64,000 nt of DNA, from assembly GCA_017591395.1 (NCBI GenBank), contig WEDG01004651.1:33969-97968 (forward strand). The letters run 5' to 3'. Shown here one piece after another: positions 54,961-64,000 of this stretch. The notes under the pieces are model-generated. The model made no database searches. It had not been told where the DNA came from and saw only the letters and a list, made by a program, of their open reading frames with translations. The number at the start of each line of letters is the position of its first letter. Position 1 is the stretch's first letter. The position numbers and the translations under genes are program-made. Origin of the DNA: Schistocephalus solidus. Taxonomy: Eukaryota; Platyhelminthes; Cestoda; Diphyllobothriidea; Diphyllobothriidae.

Positions 54961-55249
54961 ACTAGACTTTAGGGGCGGATGGGTGGTGTTGGAAGAACAA
55001 CATTTTTTTCAATTAAACGAAGCAAAGGCCACACCGACCAAAGACAATAGTCTTCCCAGCCAGAACTCTCCATCGCACGAGCAGTTGGCTTAGGGGAACC
55101 ATGTTACTTTCGTGCATACATAAGGGGATAATAGGGTCGGATGCCTACATTTGTCCCCATTGTCCTTGGGCTGTCTGTGACATGTAACTTGTCAGCACAG
55201 GAATAGTGCTGTTTGGCTCCGTCGGGGGGAGTAGTGAACGAGATAAAGC

Positions 55250-56130
55250 GTTGGCATTACGGTGATAATTGCAAGGGAAATACTGCATTTTGAAGTCGAA
55301 TTCCTCGAGTAGTTACCGTCACCTGGCGACTTGTCCCTCTACATCTTTAAAATTCCAAAGCCCTTAAAATGCTTGGTGGTTGGTGCGGACGATAAAATGC
55401 TTTGTGATCAAAAGGTGTAAACATGTGTTAACGAAAGTGACAAAGGCGAGCATTTCTTGTCTCATGGTACTGTTTCGGCGTTGCACATTGTCCAGACAGT
55501 GCCTGGCGTAAGCTATTACGTGTTCGTGTCTGTCCGCATCGGCTTAGCTGAGGACTGCGCCAGTGGAAAGGTGCTGGCGTCAGTGTCCAAGATAAACGGT
55601 GGAGTATGAACGCTGCCATTTGGGAACACGAGGATGGTCGCGGACGTTAGAGCGTCTTTGAGAACTGAGAAGGCTTGAGTAAATTCTGTAGTCCATGCAA
55701 AGAAGTGCCCCTCTACCGTTAATAGATTGAGGGGAAGAGCGATATTCCTGAAACCATACAAAAAACGGCGATAATAAGAGGCCAACCCCAAGAAAACACT
55801 ACACATCCGTTTGCGATTGTGGTATTGCCATACCCGTATCTGGCACACTTTCTCCGGATCGGGAGAAATCCCAATCCCAGGTAGTACATTGCAAAGATAA
55901 GACACGTCCCTTTTGGTGAAATTGGCACTTTTTCGAGTTGCTTATGAGACCTGCAACCTGAAACTTCTGGAGATGTTGAATCAGATTTTCGAGTAAGTTA
56001 CTGATTGACTTGCCGCGAATAGTGATTTTATCTAGGTAGAAGAGGCAGGACCAGGCGAAAGGTCTCGGTGGACAAATCGCATCATCCTTTTGAAAGGTAG
56101 CCATGGCGTTTATGAGGCCCATGGGTAGTT
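55250..56130 (-). pseudogene. RT and RNase H of the second Gypsy element
   Basis: Minus strand: MGLINAMATFQ, LFYLDKITIRGKS (YLDD changed to YLDK, active site lost), LQKFQVAGLISNSKKCQFHQ, GISPDPEKVCQIRVW, FLGLASYYRRFL, LTVEGHFFAWTTEFTQAF and FILDTDAS, the first RNase H motif. Further decayed RNase H sequence goes on to about 55,250 (NYHRNANALSRS). Several frameshifts occur. Confidence 0.8.
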
Positions 56131-56515
56131 TTGAACTGATAAAGACCAGTGTGGAGGATGAAAGCTGTTTTGGTACGATTTTCCGGCCACAACTCTATTT
56201 GCCAATTACTATGGGAAAATTCGAGGCTGGCAAACCAGGAAGCATCGGTTAACGTGTTAATAGTGTCATCGTTACGCTGTATCAGAAAATAGTTGCGCCC
56301 TGTGACTTTATTAAACTACCAGTAATTGATACAAAGCATGAGGTTGCCATACTTTTTCTTAACGGGAGTGACCGGGTTATCCCACGGAGAGTGAGAGGGT
56401 TCTATGTTGCCCTGAGATAGAAGATCCGAAATTATGCCACTGAGTTCCATCTGGTAGTGGACGGGTATTCACCGGGGTGGTTGTCGCTGTGGTGGGGCAA
56501 AGCCATTAATTAATT

Positions 56516-57010
56516 TCATGCTGGACTATTCCAGTACGCCCGATCGGCTGTCCTGCCCAGGTGAACATTCTCTGGAATAGGAGAAAGGTTTTTTCGGGCC
56601 TGGTGGTGAGAAGCCAGGAGTTCCTGACAAGTCAGAAGGTCATCGATCGATGTTGGTTCGATCGGTGGGGTAGTGTCGCGTGCGTTTACATGGAAAGTGA
56701 TGCTGGGCATGGTTTTTCTGGGTAGTAGCACCATTGCTGGGCTATCAGGGTCGACGATGCCTTGGTGAGTAGGGAGGACGTCTAAGCCTATCATAGCATC
56801 TACCTTAATAGCCGGAGACACCAGCATGGAGTGTCTGACAGTTTAGTTTGGGAGGACAACAGCAACAGTCTGTATAGTGCTGCAGCACAAGGGAGAACCG
56901 TCCGCCGTAACATAGTGTATGTGTGGGAGAAGGGGTGTGGGATGGGGACATTAGGACATCGCAATAGAGACCAGATGGCAGCAGTGTCCATGAGCATTCT
57001 AACAGCAATT
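56516..57010 (-). pseudogene. Protease and linker of the second Gypsy element
   Basis: Minus strand: LMDTAAIWSLLRC at the start resembles the aspartic protease active site (family LVDTGA); Gly is replaced by Ala. After a frame change VDAMIGLDVL marks the second half of the protease fold. The linker that follows (PSITFHVNARDTTPP, LLTCQELLASHHQARKN) leads to the RT. Confidence 0.6.
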
Positions 57011-58189
57011 CAGTATAATTCAATGTATATAAGAGAGATAGGTAGAGCATTTGTAAACCCTATTGGCAGACAGATGGTAACAAAATATGCAAATTATACA
57101 TGGCAATATTTAATGGCATATTGGTCATTGGTGTCAACTGATTATATGTCCATCAAGTAAAAAGTAATCATGTGTTTTTTAAAAAACGTTCTCTGTCGGA
57201 ACAACCAAAGCTGGCAGTTTGTTCCATTCTTCAATCACGTGGTAGGAAAAGAAGTTGGCCCGAATTTCAAGTTTGGTGTCTTTTTTCTTCAGGTTGCATT
57301 GGTGACCTCTGAGATTTGTCATGTTTGCCAATTCAAAAAATGCAGCAATCTGAAGAGCACAATCACGTGGCGCGTCGTTTGAAATTGGTTTCGAATTTCA
57401 AGTCTTTCGAGCCTACGATTTTTTCCTTTCTTCCTTAGTGTAGAAGACACAGTGCTGGGAAATTATTGATGATTTGTCTATATATTCCCCTGAGTTCGTT
57501 AATTGTGACTTGGACATAAGGATTCTGAGGCTTAAAAAAACAAAAATTATACTGCTGAGGATTCTTCCCTGCCCCAGGATTGATCTCACCTGGAATTGCT
57601 AGCCTCGATCTTTGCTGATTTTTGAAACTCACGCCTGCTGTGTGCTCCCTGCATCTGCTTTCAATCGCGGAAGGGACTCAAACCAAATCCTGAGACCTTA
57701 TATTTTCCTATTCATATTGTTGAATATCCTAACTGACTCTCTGTAAATTTTGTGGCAATTCTAACATCAATTTGTTTTTTTCACTGCCAGCCTCTACCCA
57801 CTGAATATTTCATCTGACAATGCCTGTAAACCGGTATTAAATACAACTATTATTTTTATTAATTGCATTTTGCTCTGTATCCACATAATTATGCAAAACG
57901 CACGTGCTTTAAGTGTATTGCCACGAAACATTGGTCCACGACCTAGTTTGGTACATGCACCACAAAATCGCACAGGACCGTCTAGCAACGTCTCTAACCA
58001 TCCGGCCATATTGACAGAGGATTTTGGTCAGCAAATTAATAGACTAGCAGAGAGTAGTTGCAACTATCGTTATTCTGCTAATTGTTCTACTCCCGCTTAA
58101 CAGGCAAAAGTCTTGTAAACTCAGTTAATGTAGCTTACGAAGGTGAAACTTGTATGGGTTATTTCAGTCTACTACAGAAATTCTAAGGG
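57011..58189. other. Unassigned stretch before LINE E
   Basis: A plus-strand frame at 57,870-58,100 (ARALSVLPRNIGPRPSLVHA and a Cys/Asn/Ser-rich end) may be the 5' region of LINE E or its neighbour. A second open frame at 56,831-57,160 is antisense to the protease. I see no firm gene. Confidence 0.3.
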
Positions 58190-59189
58190 ATGGAGCAAAA
58201 GGTAGACAATCTAAGGCAAGAAATAGATAACTTAAAAAATCTATTTCTGGCCCACCTGTTAAAAAAGCTCCTGTCCGTAAAAAACCGACCGCAAAACAAA
58301 ATTCGTATGCACGTAAAGCCTCTTCAAGCTTACCTTATACTCGCATAAAAGCCATCAAATTTACCGAACCAAGTAAACCAGAGGACGTTTCACTAGTTCA
58401 AAAGTTGTCCCATGTAGTCCTTGCTCCACACCCTCAGCATTAAGCTCAGGCAGTAAAAACAATAATCTGGCTTTAAAAACCAGAGCTACATTGCTACTTT
58501 ACGTGGCACCAACGTGCGATGTTGAAGAGGTTGGTGAGTTTGTAAAGCCAAAGAGGAAAAGGTCTAAGAAAAACCAAGTCGTACACAGATTTTGCTCCAG
58601 CCTGCCCAATACCCGGTTCATCTGGACCTACCGGACCAAGTGAACCGGTTACAAGTACTCAATAAGTTGAAAGACCTGAGTTGCTAACGGGTGCTCTATT
58701 GAGTCGAAAACATAAGGTTATCATAAAGGGCGTTCCTGAGTCATCGTCAGTTATTCCGAAGGAGCGAGTAAAACATGACTTGGAACTCCTTCAATTGTAT
58801 GTAAAAACTTCGCTAACGGACGGCGAGTCCATTCACATTCTCAAGGCATATAGAATAGGGAAGGCTCTGTCAACACCCGATTAAAAGCCTCGACCAGAAC
58901 CTCTTAAAATCATCTTGGAAAACGAAGCACAGGCACAGCTCCTGCTACAGAGAAAATCAACCCTACGTGTCCGCATTTTGAAGTTTTATTTCAACCGGAG
59001 TATGGGCTGAAAGAGCGACTGAAAATTTGACGGCTAATAAAAGAACTGGAAACACGTAGGACCAATGGCGAGTCACATCTCAAAATAAGGAACAGATAAA
59101 TAGTCCAAGTTAAAAGAGCATTTCTTTGGCCGAAGGCAGTCATTTTGACAGCCTAACTGTCTCATTTCAAAAACCGAAAACGAGCCGTT

Positions 59190-59962
59190 TAAATAATTGT
59201 TCTTAATGCTGGATCTCTGCTTAATAAGATGCCTTTGCTCCAGACTCTGGTTTTCATCCACCGCCCCGACATTTTAATAGTTACAGAGTCATGGGCAACA
59301 CCCTGTGTATCCGACTCCGAACTCTCTATTCTAAGCTTCGCTTAGATTCGGAATGATCGACACGAGGGCCGTGGCGGAGGAAGCCGTATCTATGTTGAGC
59401 AACCACTTACATTTCTGCCGTTGGACTATTGACAATTTACCGCGGTAGAAGACAGTTTTTGGCTCCGAGTTGTCCTAAAAGATAACAACTCTTTAAACGT
59501 TGGTTGTGTCTATCACACCCCAATGCCAGCGAGGATTAAGATCTTTGTCTCTGGCAGGCATTTCACGCTGCTGCTGACTAAAATATGAAGTACTGCTTGA
59601 TTGCAGGTGAATTCAATCTTCCTGAATTTCATTGGTTTCCACCTTTCGGTCCTGCAAAGTTCGAAGACATACCTGAGGCCATAGATATTGGCATGCGGGG
59701 CAAGGTAGTTGATTTTGCCACTCGAGGATCAAACATAATTGATCTTATTTTCTGTAGAGGTTGTCAGCCATTGTCAGTGTCACCTTTGGCTCCCCTTGGG
59801 AGTTCTGACCATGCTATAGTTCTTTCTACGCTAGAACGAGAGGCAACTGAAAAATTTACAAAAAAAAGTTTTTTCCGTGATTTCAGATCAGCAAATATGA
59901 GCGAATTGCTAACACATCTAAATTCCCACGATTGGACTAACTTGTTTGTTTTTCAGATGTGA
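59190..59962 (+). pseudogene. Endonuclease of LINE E
   Basis: Plus strand: LNAGSLLNKMPLL, ILIVTESWATPCVSDSEL (catalytic Glu kept), RNDRHEGRGGGSRIYVEQ, VGCVYHTPMPARI, then a stop and LIAGEFNLPEFHW (GDFN changed to GEFN) and LGSSDHAIVLS with the SDH motif. Three stops break the frame; the last 125 codons (59,585-59,962) are open. Confidence 0.75.
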
Positions 59963-60309
59963 ATGTTTGTACTGATACTTTGTACCAAGTTGTAGGTCCA
60001 CCTATTTCTCGTTTTGTTCCCCATAAGAAAATAACTAATGTCAAAGATGAAGTCTACCTTCCTTTATCATTCCGCCGTAGACTTCGTAGACTCTCCCGTC
60101 GTTTTCCTCTACAAAACGACACTCCCATCCTGCCATAGATCCAACAAATCTTCAAAAAGGCTACGAGGCTGTCTGATAAAAAATGACTAGCTGATGAGGT
60201 CAACCTTGCCGAAAACCCTTCGTTTAATGCTGCGAAGCTCTTTTTGCGCACAGTAAAAGCACAGAGAAAAAACGCAACAAACAGAAATTCGAGACGCCTT
60301 AGCAAAACC

Positions 60310-61270
60310 CTATAGCCGACGCTAAGTTGAGAGTTGATAGCTTCAATGCTTTCTTTTCTAGACCGTTTAGTGAACATACTGTCGCCTTGTTTCCTAACCT
60401 CCGGGTTTGGACCGGTAACGTCCTCGAAACCATAACTTTTACCGTCTGGGAAACGAACGTATCCATTCGGCGTTTTCGTCAATCCTACAGTCCTGGACCA
60501 GATGGTGTCCCGGTCAGCGTTCTAAAGGCGGATGCAAACGATATATTTCCGTCCATTCTGTATAAGATATTTAATCTTACTCTTAAAAATGAAAGTTCCC
60601 CTATTTTATGGAAGGAATGACACATACTCCCTAAAAACAAACACGACTGACCTACGTCATTTGACGACGTAAGGCCAATAAATACACTGCCAGCAGTCTC
60701 GAAGATCTTAGAGACCTTGATCAAAGACAAGATGATGTGTCACCTAGCAGAGAATAACCTACGTAATGCGGCACAGCATGGGTTTTTCGAAAAAGGGTCT
60801 TGTGACATCTGCCAGCTCTCTTTGTTTGATCATTTGCTACAATCTAGAGACAGCGGTTTTGCAATTAACACCGTTTACTTCGATTTCACTAAGGCTTTTG
60901 ATCGTGTTGACCATGATCTCCTACTGCTGAAACTTGCCTCCTTCGGCATGGGTAACAAGCTTTTGAACTAAATATCCTCCTATTTGAATGCTCGCGCACA
61001 ACGGGTTATAATTTCTGATGTTATCTCCAAACCACGCATGTGAGGAGCAGAGTTATTCAGGGCAGCGTGCTCGGCCCACTTCTATTGTGCCTCTTTGTCA
61101 ACGATGTTCCTGATTGTTTTCAGTATGGTAGAACCTTTATGTACGCTGACAATTTAAAATTTGCCTATCGATATAAACCGGTCGTTCGTAACATCGTGCT
61201 TGAGCTCTTTAAAAAGGATCTTCAGTCCTTCGCTCAGTGGTGTGGCACATGGAACCTTTCGCTTTCATGG
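60310..61270 (+). pseudogene. Reverse transcriptase of LINE E
   Basis: Plus strand: YSPGPDGVPVSVLKADANDI, KIFNLTLKNESSPILWKE, a stop, KDKMMCHLAENNLRNAAQHG, YFDFTKAFDRVDHDLLLLKL with the first catalytic Asp, IQGSVLGPLLLCLFVNDVPD and FMYADNLKFAY. YADD is YADN, so the second active-site Asp is lost. The thumb is cut off at 61,270. Confidence 0.78.
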
Positions 61271-61274
61271 CACC

Positions 61275-62712
61275 AGTTTGATAACAAGTTATGTGTCTCT
61301 ATAAATTGCACTAATTCGCTGTTCATGATAATTTCCATAACCCTGCCGGGGATGCAGGTTAAGCTTATGGGCCTGCAACTTGTCACTGATGCCCGGCTAA
61401 CGCTTTTGTACAAGGGAATTATATGTGTAAGTTATCAATCGATAGGAAGTGTCCCCGAGTCAAATGAGCATTAAAAGATCACTGACAGAGGTGCGGAAAG
61501 TTCATTGGTGAGTTCTTTCAGAAGTTTGGGTTGAAGATCATCTGGTTCTGGAGAGTTAGACTCAATTCCCTTTGGATCAGACATTTTGAAAATAGTATGT
61601 GGTTTATGCTTGCAGTCGGCAGGTACTCCACTGACGAGCTAAGGAACCTTGCGCTATTTGTGTAGACTGGGCGGTAGAACTGTGAAAATTACTCTGCTTT
61701 GTCCAGATTTTCAGAAATTTTGACACTCATGGCAGTTTTAATCATGGGGATTTTATGCTTAATCCTTGTACATCTGCGAAGGTAACTGTAGACTAACTTT
61801 TGATTCTGTGTTGCCTTTTGCAGCAAGGTCCTCTCGAATTCTCTTAGCGTTTTAAGGATGAGGCTTCTCAGGTTGTTTCTCTGTGTTTTATACTTCTCAA
61901 AATGTGCGACTTGATTAGACTCGCGATATTTTCTCCACAACTTGTGCTTCCTGTTTATTTCCCTTTTCAGCTTGCTGTCTTGCCACCCAGTACGCTTGTT
62001 CTGATGGACACTCCTCAGTGGGAAGTGGTTGTCGATGAGCTGCGAACAGCATTCCGGAACAACTCCCAATCTTCTTTCACGGTACCCGATAACATTGAGG
62101 TTCAGTTGAGGGCGGTTAAATTTGCTAGCAGTTCAAGAACATTTCCTCGCTAAAAGTTACGCCGTTATTCCTCTAAAGCAGACAAAACGGAAATAAGTAG
62201 TAGACCCACACAAGCAAAATATGATCACTTTAACCGAGCGGAGGCATGAAAATTACATCGTCAATGCTGCCTGAAGTTTTCGCAAAAACCAGGTCGAGAC
62301 AGTTAACCCTTTTTCCTTCATGTGCTCCCATGGGTAAAGTATGTCCTTCAAGGTTTTTACAGAAAACCATACACAAAATTAAAGTTCGGGTAGGATAAAA
62401 GAAGAGTGCCCCAGTTAATTCCTGGTGCATTAAAGTCACCCAGAATCATGACATTAGGTCGACTAAATCACTTTTCCAAATGTTCCAACAGATGGTGTCT
62501 GCGATTCGGTCTGTCCTCGGTCAACGATATAATGTGATGAAATCCGAACATAAAGCGCAAAGAGCCCTGATTTTCAACCCTATGACTTCCGTGCTACACA
62601 AAAACGTATCTCACATACACAATTATTCCACCACCCTAGCTGTTTTCGCTGTCACTCCGATGGATTTGGTATCCAAACGATGTTCTTTCACTATCTTGAA
62701 TACAGCTAGGCA
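61275..62712 (-). mobile_element. LINE F, truncated at both ends, LINE D family
   Basis: Minus strand, homologous to 11,070-12,550 of LINE D: GYQIHRSDSENS, a decayed VYRPPR segment, 62,439-62,230 (ANCLDLVF-like RVNCLDLVFAKTSGSIDDVI), 62,069-61,689 (KREINRKHKLWRKYRESNQV and LVYSYLRRCTRIKHKIPMI) and the RT fingers down to the ETHNLLS region. It starts within the endonuclease and stops before QHGF. The junctions with LINE E and G are abrupt. Confidence 0.78.
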
Positions 62713-63755
62713 TTAGCTCACTCTGATAAGACCAAACTCTTATCCAATTTCTTTATGTCCGTGTTTACAGAGAAACCACCTTTTGACAAGCAGGAACACC
62801 ACCGTATTGTCCAGTTTACAAATAAGAAAGCATGGTGTCTTTCCCAACATACACACTAGGGAAAACTTTGAAACAGCTACAGACTACTAAATCACCTGGC
62901 CCAGATCGTACAACCGCAAATGTTCTCAATGAACTCCCCGACCAGCTGGCCACTCCTTTCTCCAAGGTCTTTGAAAGTTCAACGAAGGCAGGGGCTCTGC
63001 CATCCAAGGGGAAGATAGCCAACATAACCCCATCTATAAAGGAGGAAAGAGCATATTGCCAGCTAGTTCCACTTTCCCTGTGGACTTTCGCAGGGCAGCA
63101 TTCTGGGTCCAATTTTGTTTCTGATATACGTGAACGACTGCCTTGATTTTGTGACACGCGAGAGGGTAATGTTCGCTTACAAGCTGAATTTATGGAATTC
63201 AATTGTAAAACCGGATGATGCGCGGAACTTACCAAACAAATTGGATCGCTTGCCAAAATGGTGGGATTTGTGGATGCTGAACCCTTATTTCAACAAATGC
63301 CAAATCATCCAACTACGGTTAAGTTACAGAAGGGTGAATAGTTTTGAATTTCAGTACTTCATCAGCGATCACCAACTGGAGAATGCAAATGTTCTAAAAG
63401 ACTTGGGTATGTGGATATCCTTCACTCTCAAACCATCTTCGCATTGTTCTTAGATAGCAAAGAATGCTATGTGCATCTTAGGAGCGATCAGGAGATCCTT
63501 CAATAATTTTGACGAAGAGCATTTTGGGTGCATGTTTGGAACGTTTGTCCATCCGGTGTTAGAATATTGCGTTCAGGCGTGGTGCCCCTGGACGAAGCAT
63601 GATTACACTCTGTTGGGTTAAGTTTAGTGGAGGGCGACGGAACTAGTCATTGGATTGGAATGACTACCCTATGAGGGCCGACTAGGATGTCATATAAATT
63701 TCCTCTCTCTCGTATGCAATACAGAGATGATATGATTTTAGTATTCAAAATTGTC
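62713..63755 (+). mobile_element. LINE G, internally deleted, LINE D family
   Basis: Plus strand: KLLSNFFMSVFTEKPPFDKQ, LKQLQTTKSPGPDRTTANVL, LPDQLATPFSKVFESSTKAG, then a deletion after VPLSLW that removes most of the palm, and GSNFVSDIRER/ILFLIYVNDCLDF, VMFAYKLNLW (FADD lost), VLKDLGMWISFTLKPSSHCS and VHPVLEYCVQAWCPW. It fades out near 63,755. It matches LINE D over all parts present. Confidence 0.75.
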
Positions 63756-64000
63756 AGCGGAGTTTATTTATTTATAGCCAGTTTACAGGCAAGGTCACAA
63801 AAATATATACATTAGAGGGTCAAGCTGACAGTTAAAAAACACTCTGATCGTTGTTTCAAGAATTTTCAGGCGAAAAAAATGCAGTTTATTTGAGGGATTA
63901 AAGTTTAAGGACAGAGAAACGTTGACACCAGTGCCCGGTGGACTTCTCCATTCAGTGTTATGGATCTGGTATTCTGCACCAGCAGGTATTACGGCGAACA
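63756..64000. other. Unassigned window end
   Basis: 245 bp with TTTATT-type runs. No gene or repeat match is seen. Confidence 0.35.

Larger units (their letters stand above)
53753..57010 (-). mobile_element. Second Gypsy element, protease to integrase, 5'-truncated
   Basis: Minus strand, in order: protease (57,000-56,516), RT (56,122-55,799), RT connection and RNase H (55,905-55,250), integrase (54,960-53,960). Sequence is clearly different from the first Gypsy element (integrase and RT motifs differ). Gag and the 5' LTR are missing; LINE E begins about 1 kb upstream. Frameshifts and stops are spread throughout. Confidence 0.82.
58190..61270 (+). mobile_element. LINE E, 3'-truncated
   Basis: Plus-strand LINE with N-terminal region, endonuclease and RT. 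It opens with a short coiled-coil-like start (MEQKVDNLRQEIDNLKNLF at 58,191) and a basic Lys/Pro-rich segment, then a part also seen in LINE D (KVIIKGVPESSSVIPK, HILKAYRIGKA). Endonuclease at 59,190-59,962 and RT at 60,310-61,270 follow. It ends at about 61,270 in the post-palm region, where LINE F begins in opposite orientation. Many stops make it inactive. Confidence 0.78.

Noticed and set aside
60190..60216. CTGATGA...GAAA in LINE E
   Set aside because: Only a 3-bp possible helix II, no helices I and III, and the bases are explained by decayed LINE coding sequence.

Overview
The window reads as nuclear DNA of a flatworm (Platyhelminthes), most likely a tapeworm. Two features support this: a NTH1-type DNA glycosylase gene split by introns of only 37 and 41 bp, and a dense population of decayed retroelements of kinds I associate with cestode and trematode genomes (CR1/Jockey-like LINEs, Gypsy elements, a Penelope-like element, a zinc-finger-bearing LINE). 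Nothing looks bacterial, and there is no CRISPR array, operon or rRNA. Species cannot be fixed from the sequence alone.

Layout. 1-4,940: two copies of one LINE family, tail to tail (1-1,311 on +, 1,312-4,940 on -). 5,450-16,000: a nested block. A Gypsy element on the minus strand (LTR, gag, protease, RT, RNase H, integrase) is cut by a nearly complete CR1-like LINE in its RT (9,705-13,797, -) and by a 5'-truncated LINE in its integrase N-terminus (6,775-8,568, +). 16,160-16,815: the 3' end of another LINE. 19,521-20,700: a four-exon NTH1 (endonuclease III) gene. 22,007-22,531: a complete 174-codon ORF of unknown function on the minus strand. 26,594-27,281: a MITE-like element with long terminal inverted repeats; a second copy lies at 44,496-45,096.

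27,833-35,822: the most complex region. A LINE on the minus strand ends in C2H2 zinc fingers. It is interrupted by a four-unit tandem array (unit about 370-382 bp, with a conserved hairpin) and by a plus-strand derivative of the same LINE that lost its reverse transcriptase but kept endonuclease and zinc fingers. 36,694-37,388: weak evidence for small exons. 42,668-49,019: a five-exon gene of unknown function (540 codons in my model, one exon of 34 bp). Its large third-from-last intron (44,219-47,555) holds the second MITE, a Penelope-like GIY-YIG fragment and a pair of opposed tRNA-derived SINEs. 50,010-52,020: an old relic of the zinc-finger LINE. 53,231-57,010: a second, 5'-truncated Gypsy element with a probable LTR. 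58,190-63,755: three truncated LINE copies joined in +, -, + order.

Host functions that can be named are limited to base-excision repair (NTH1). Every transposon ORF carries stops, frameshifts or lost catalytic residues, so the window is a graveyard of elements around three or four host genes. The best leads are the RT-deleted endonuclease plus zinc-finger derivative, the hairpin-bearing tandem array inside a LINE, the MITE family, and the two orphan genes.
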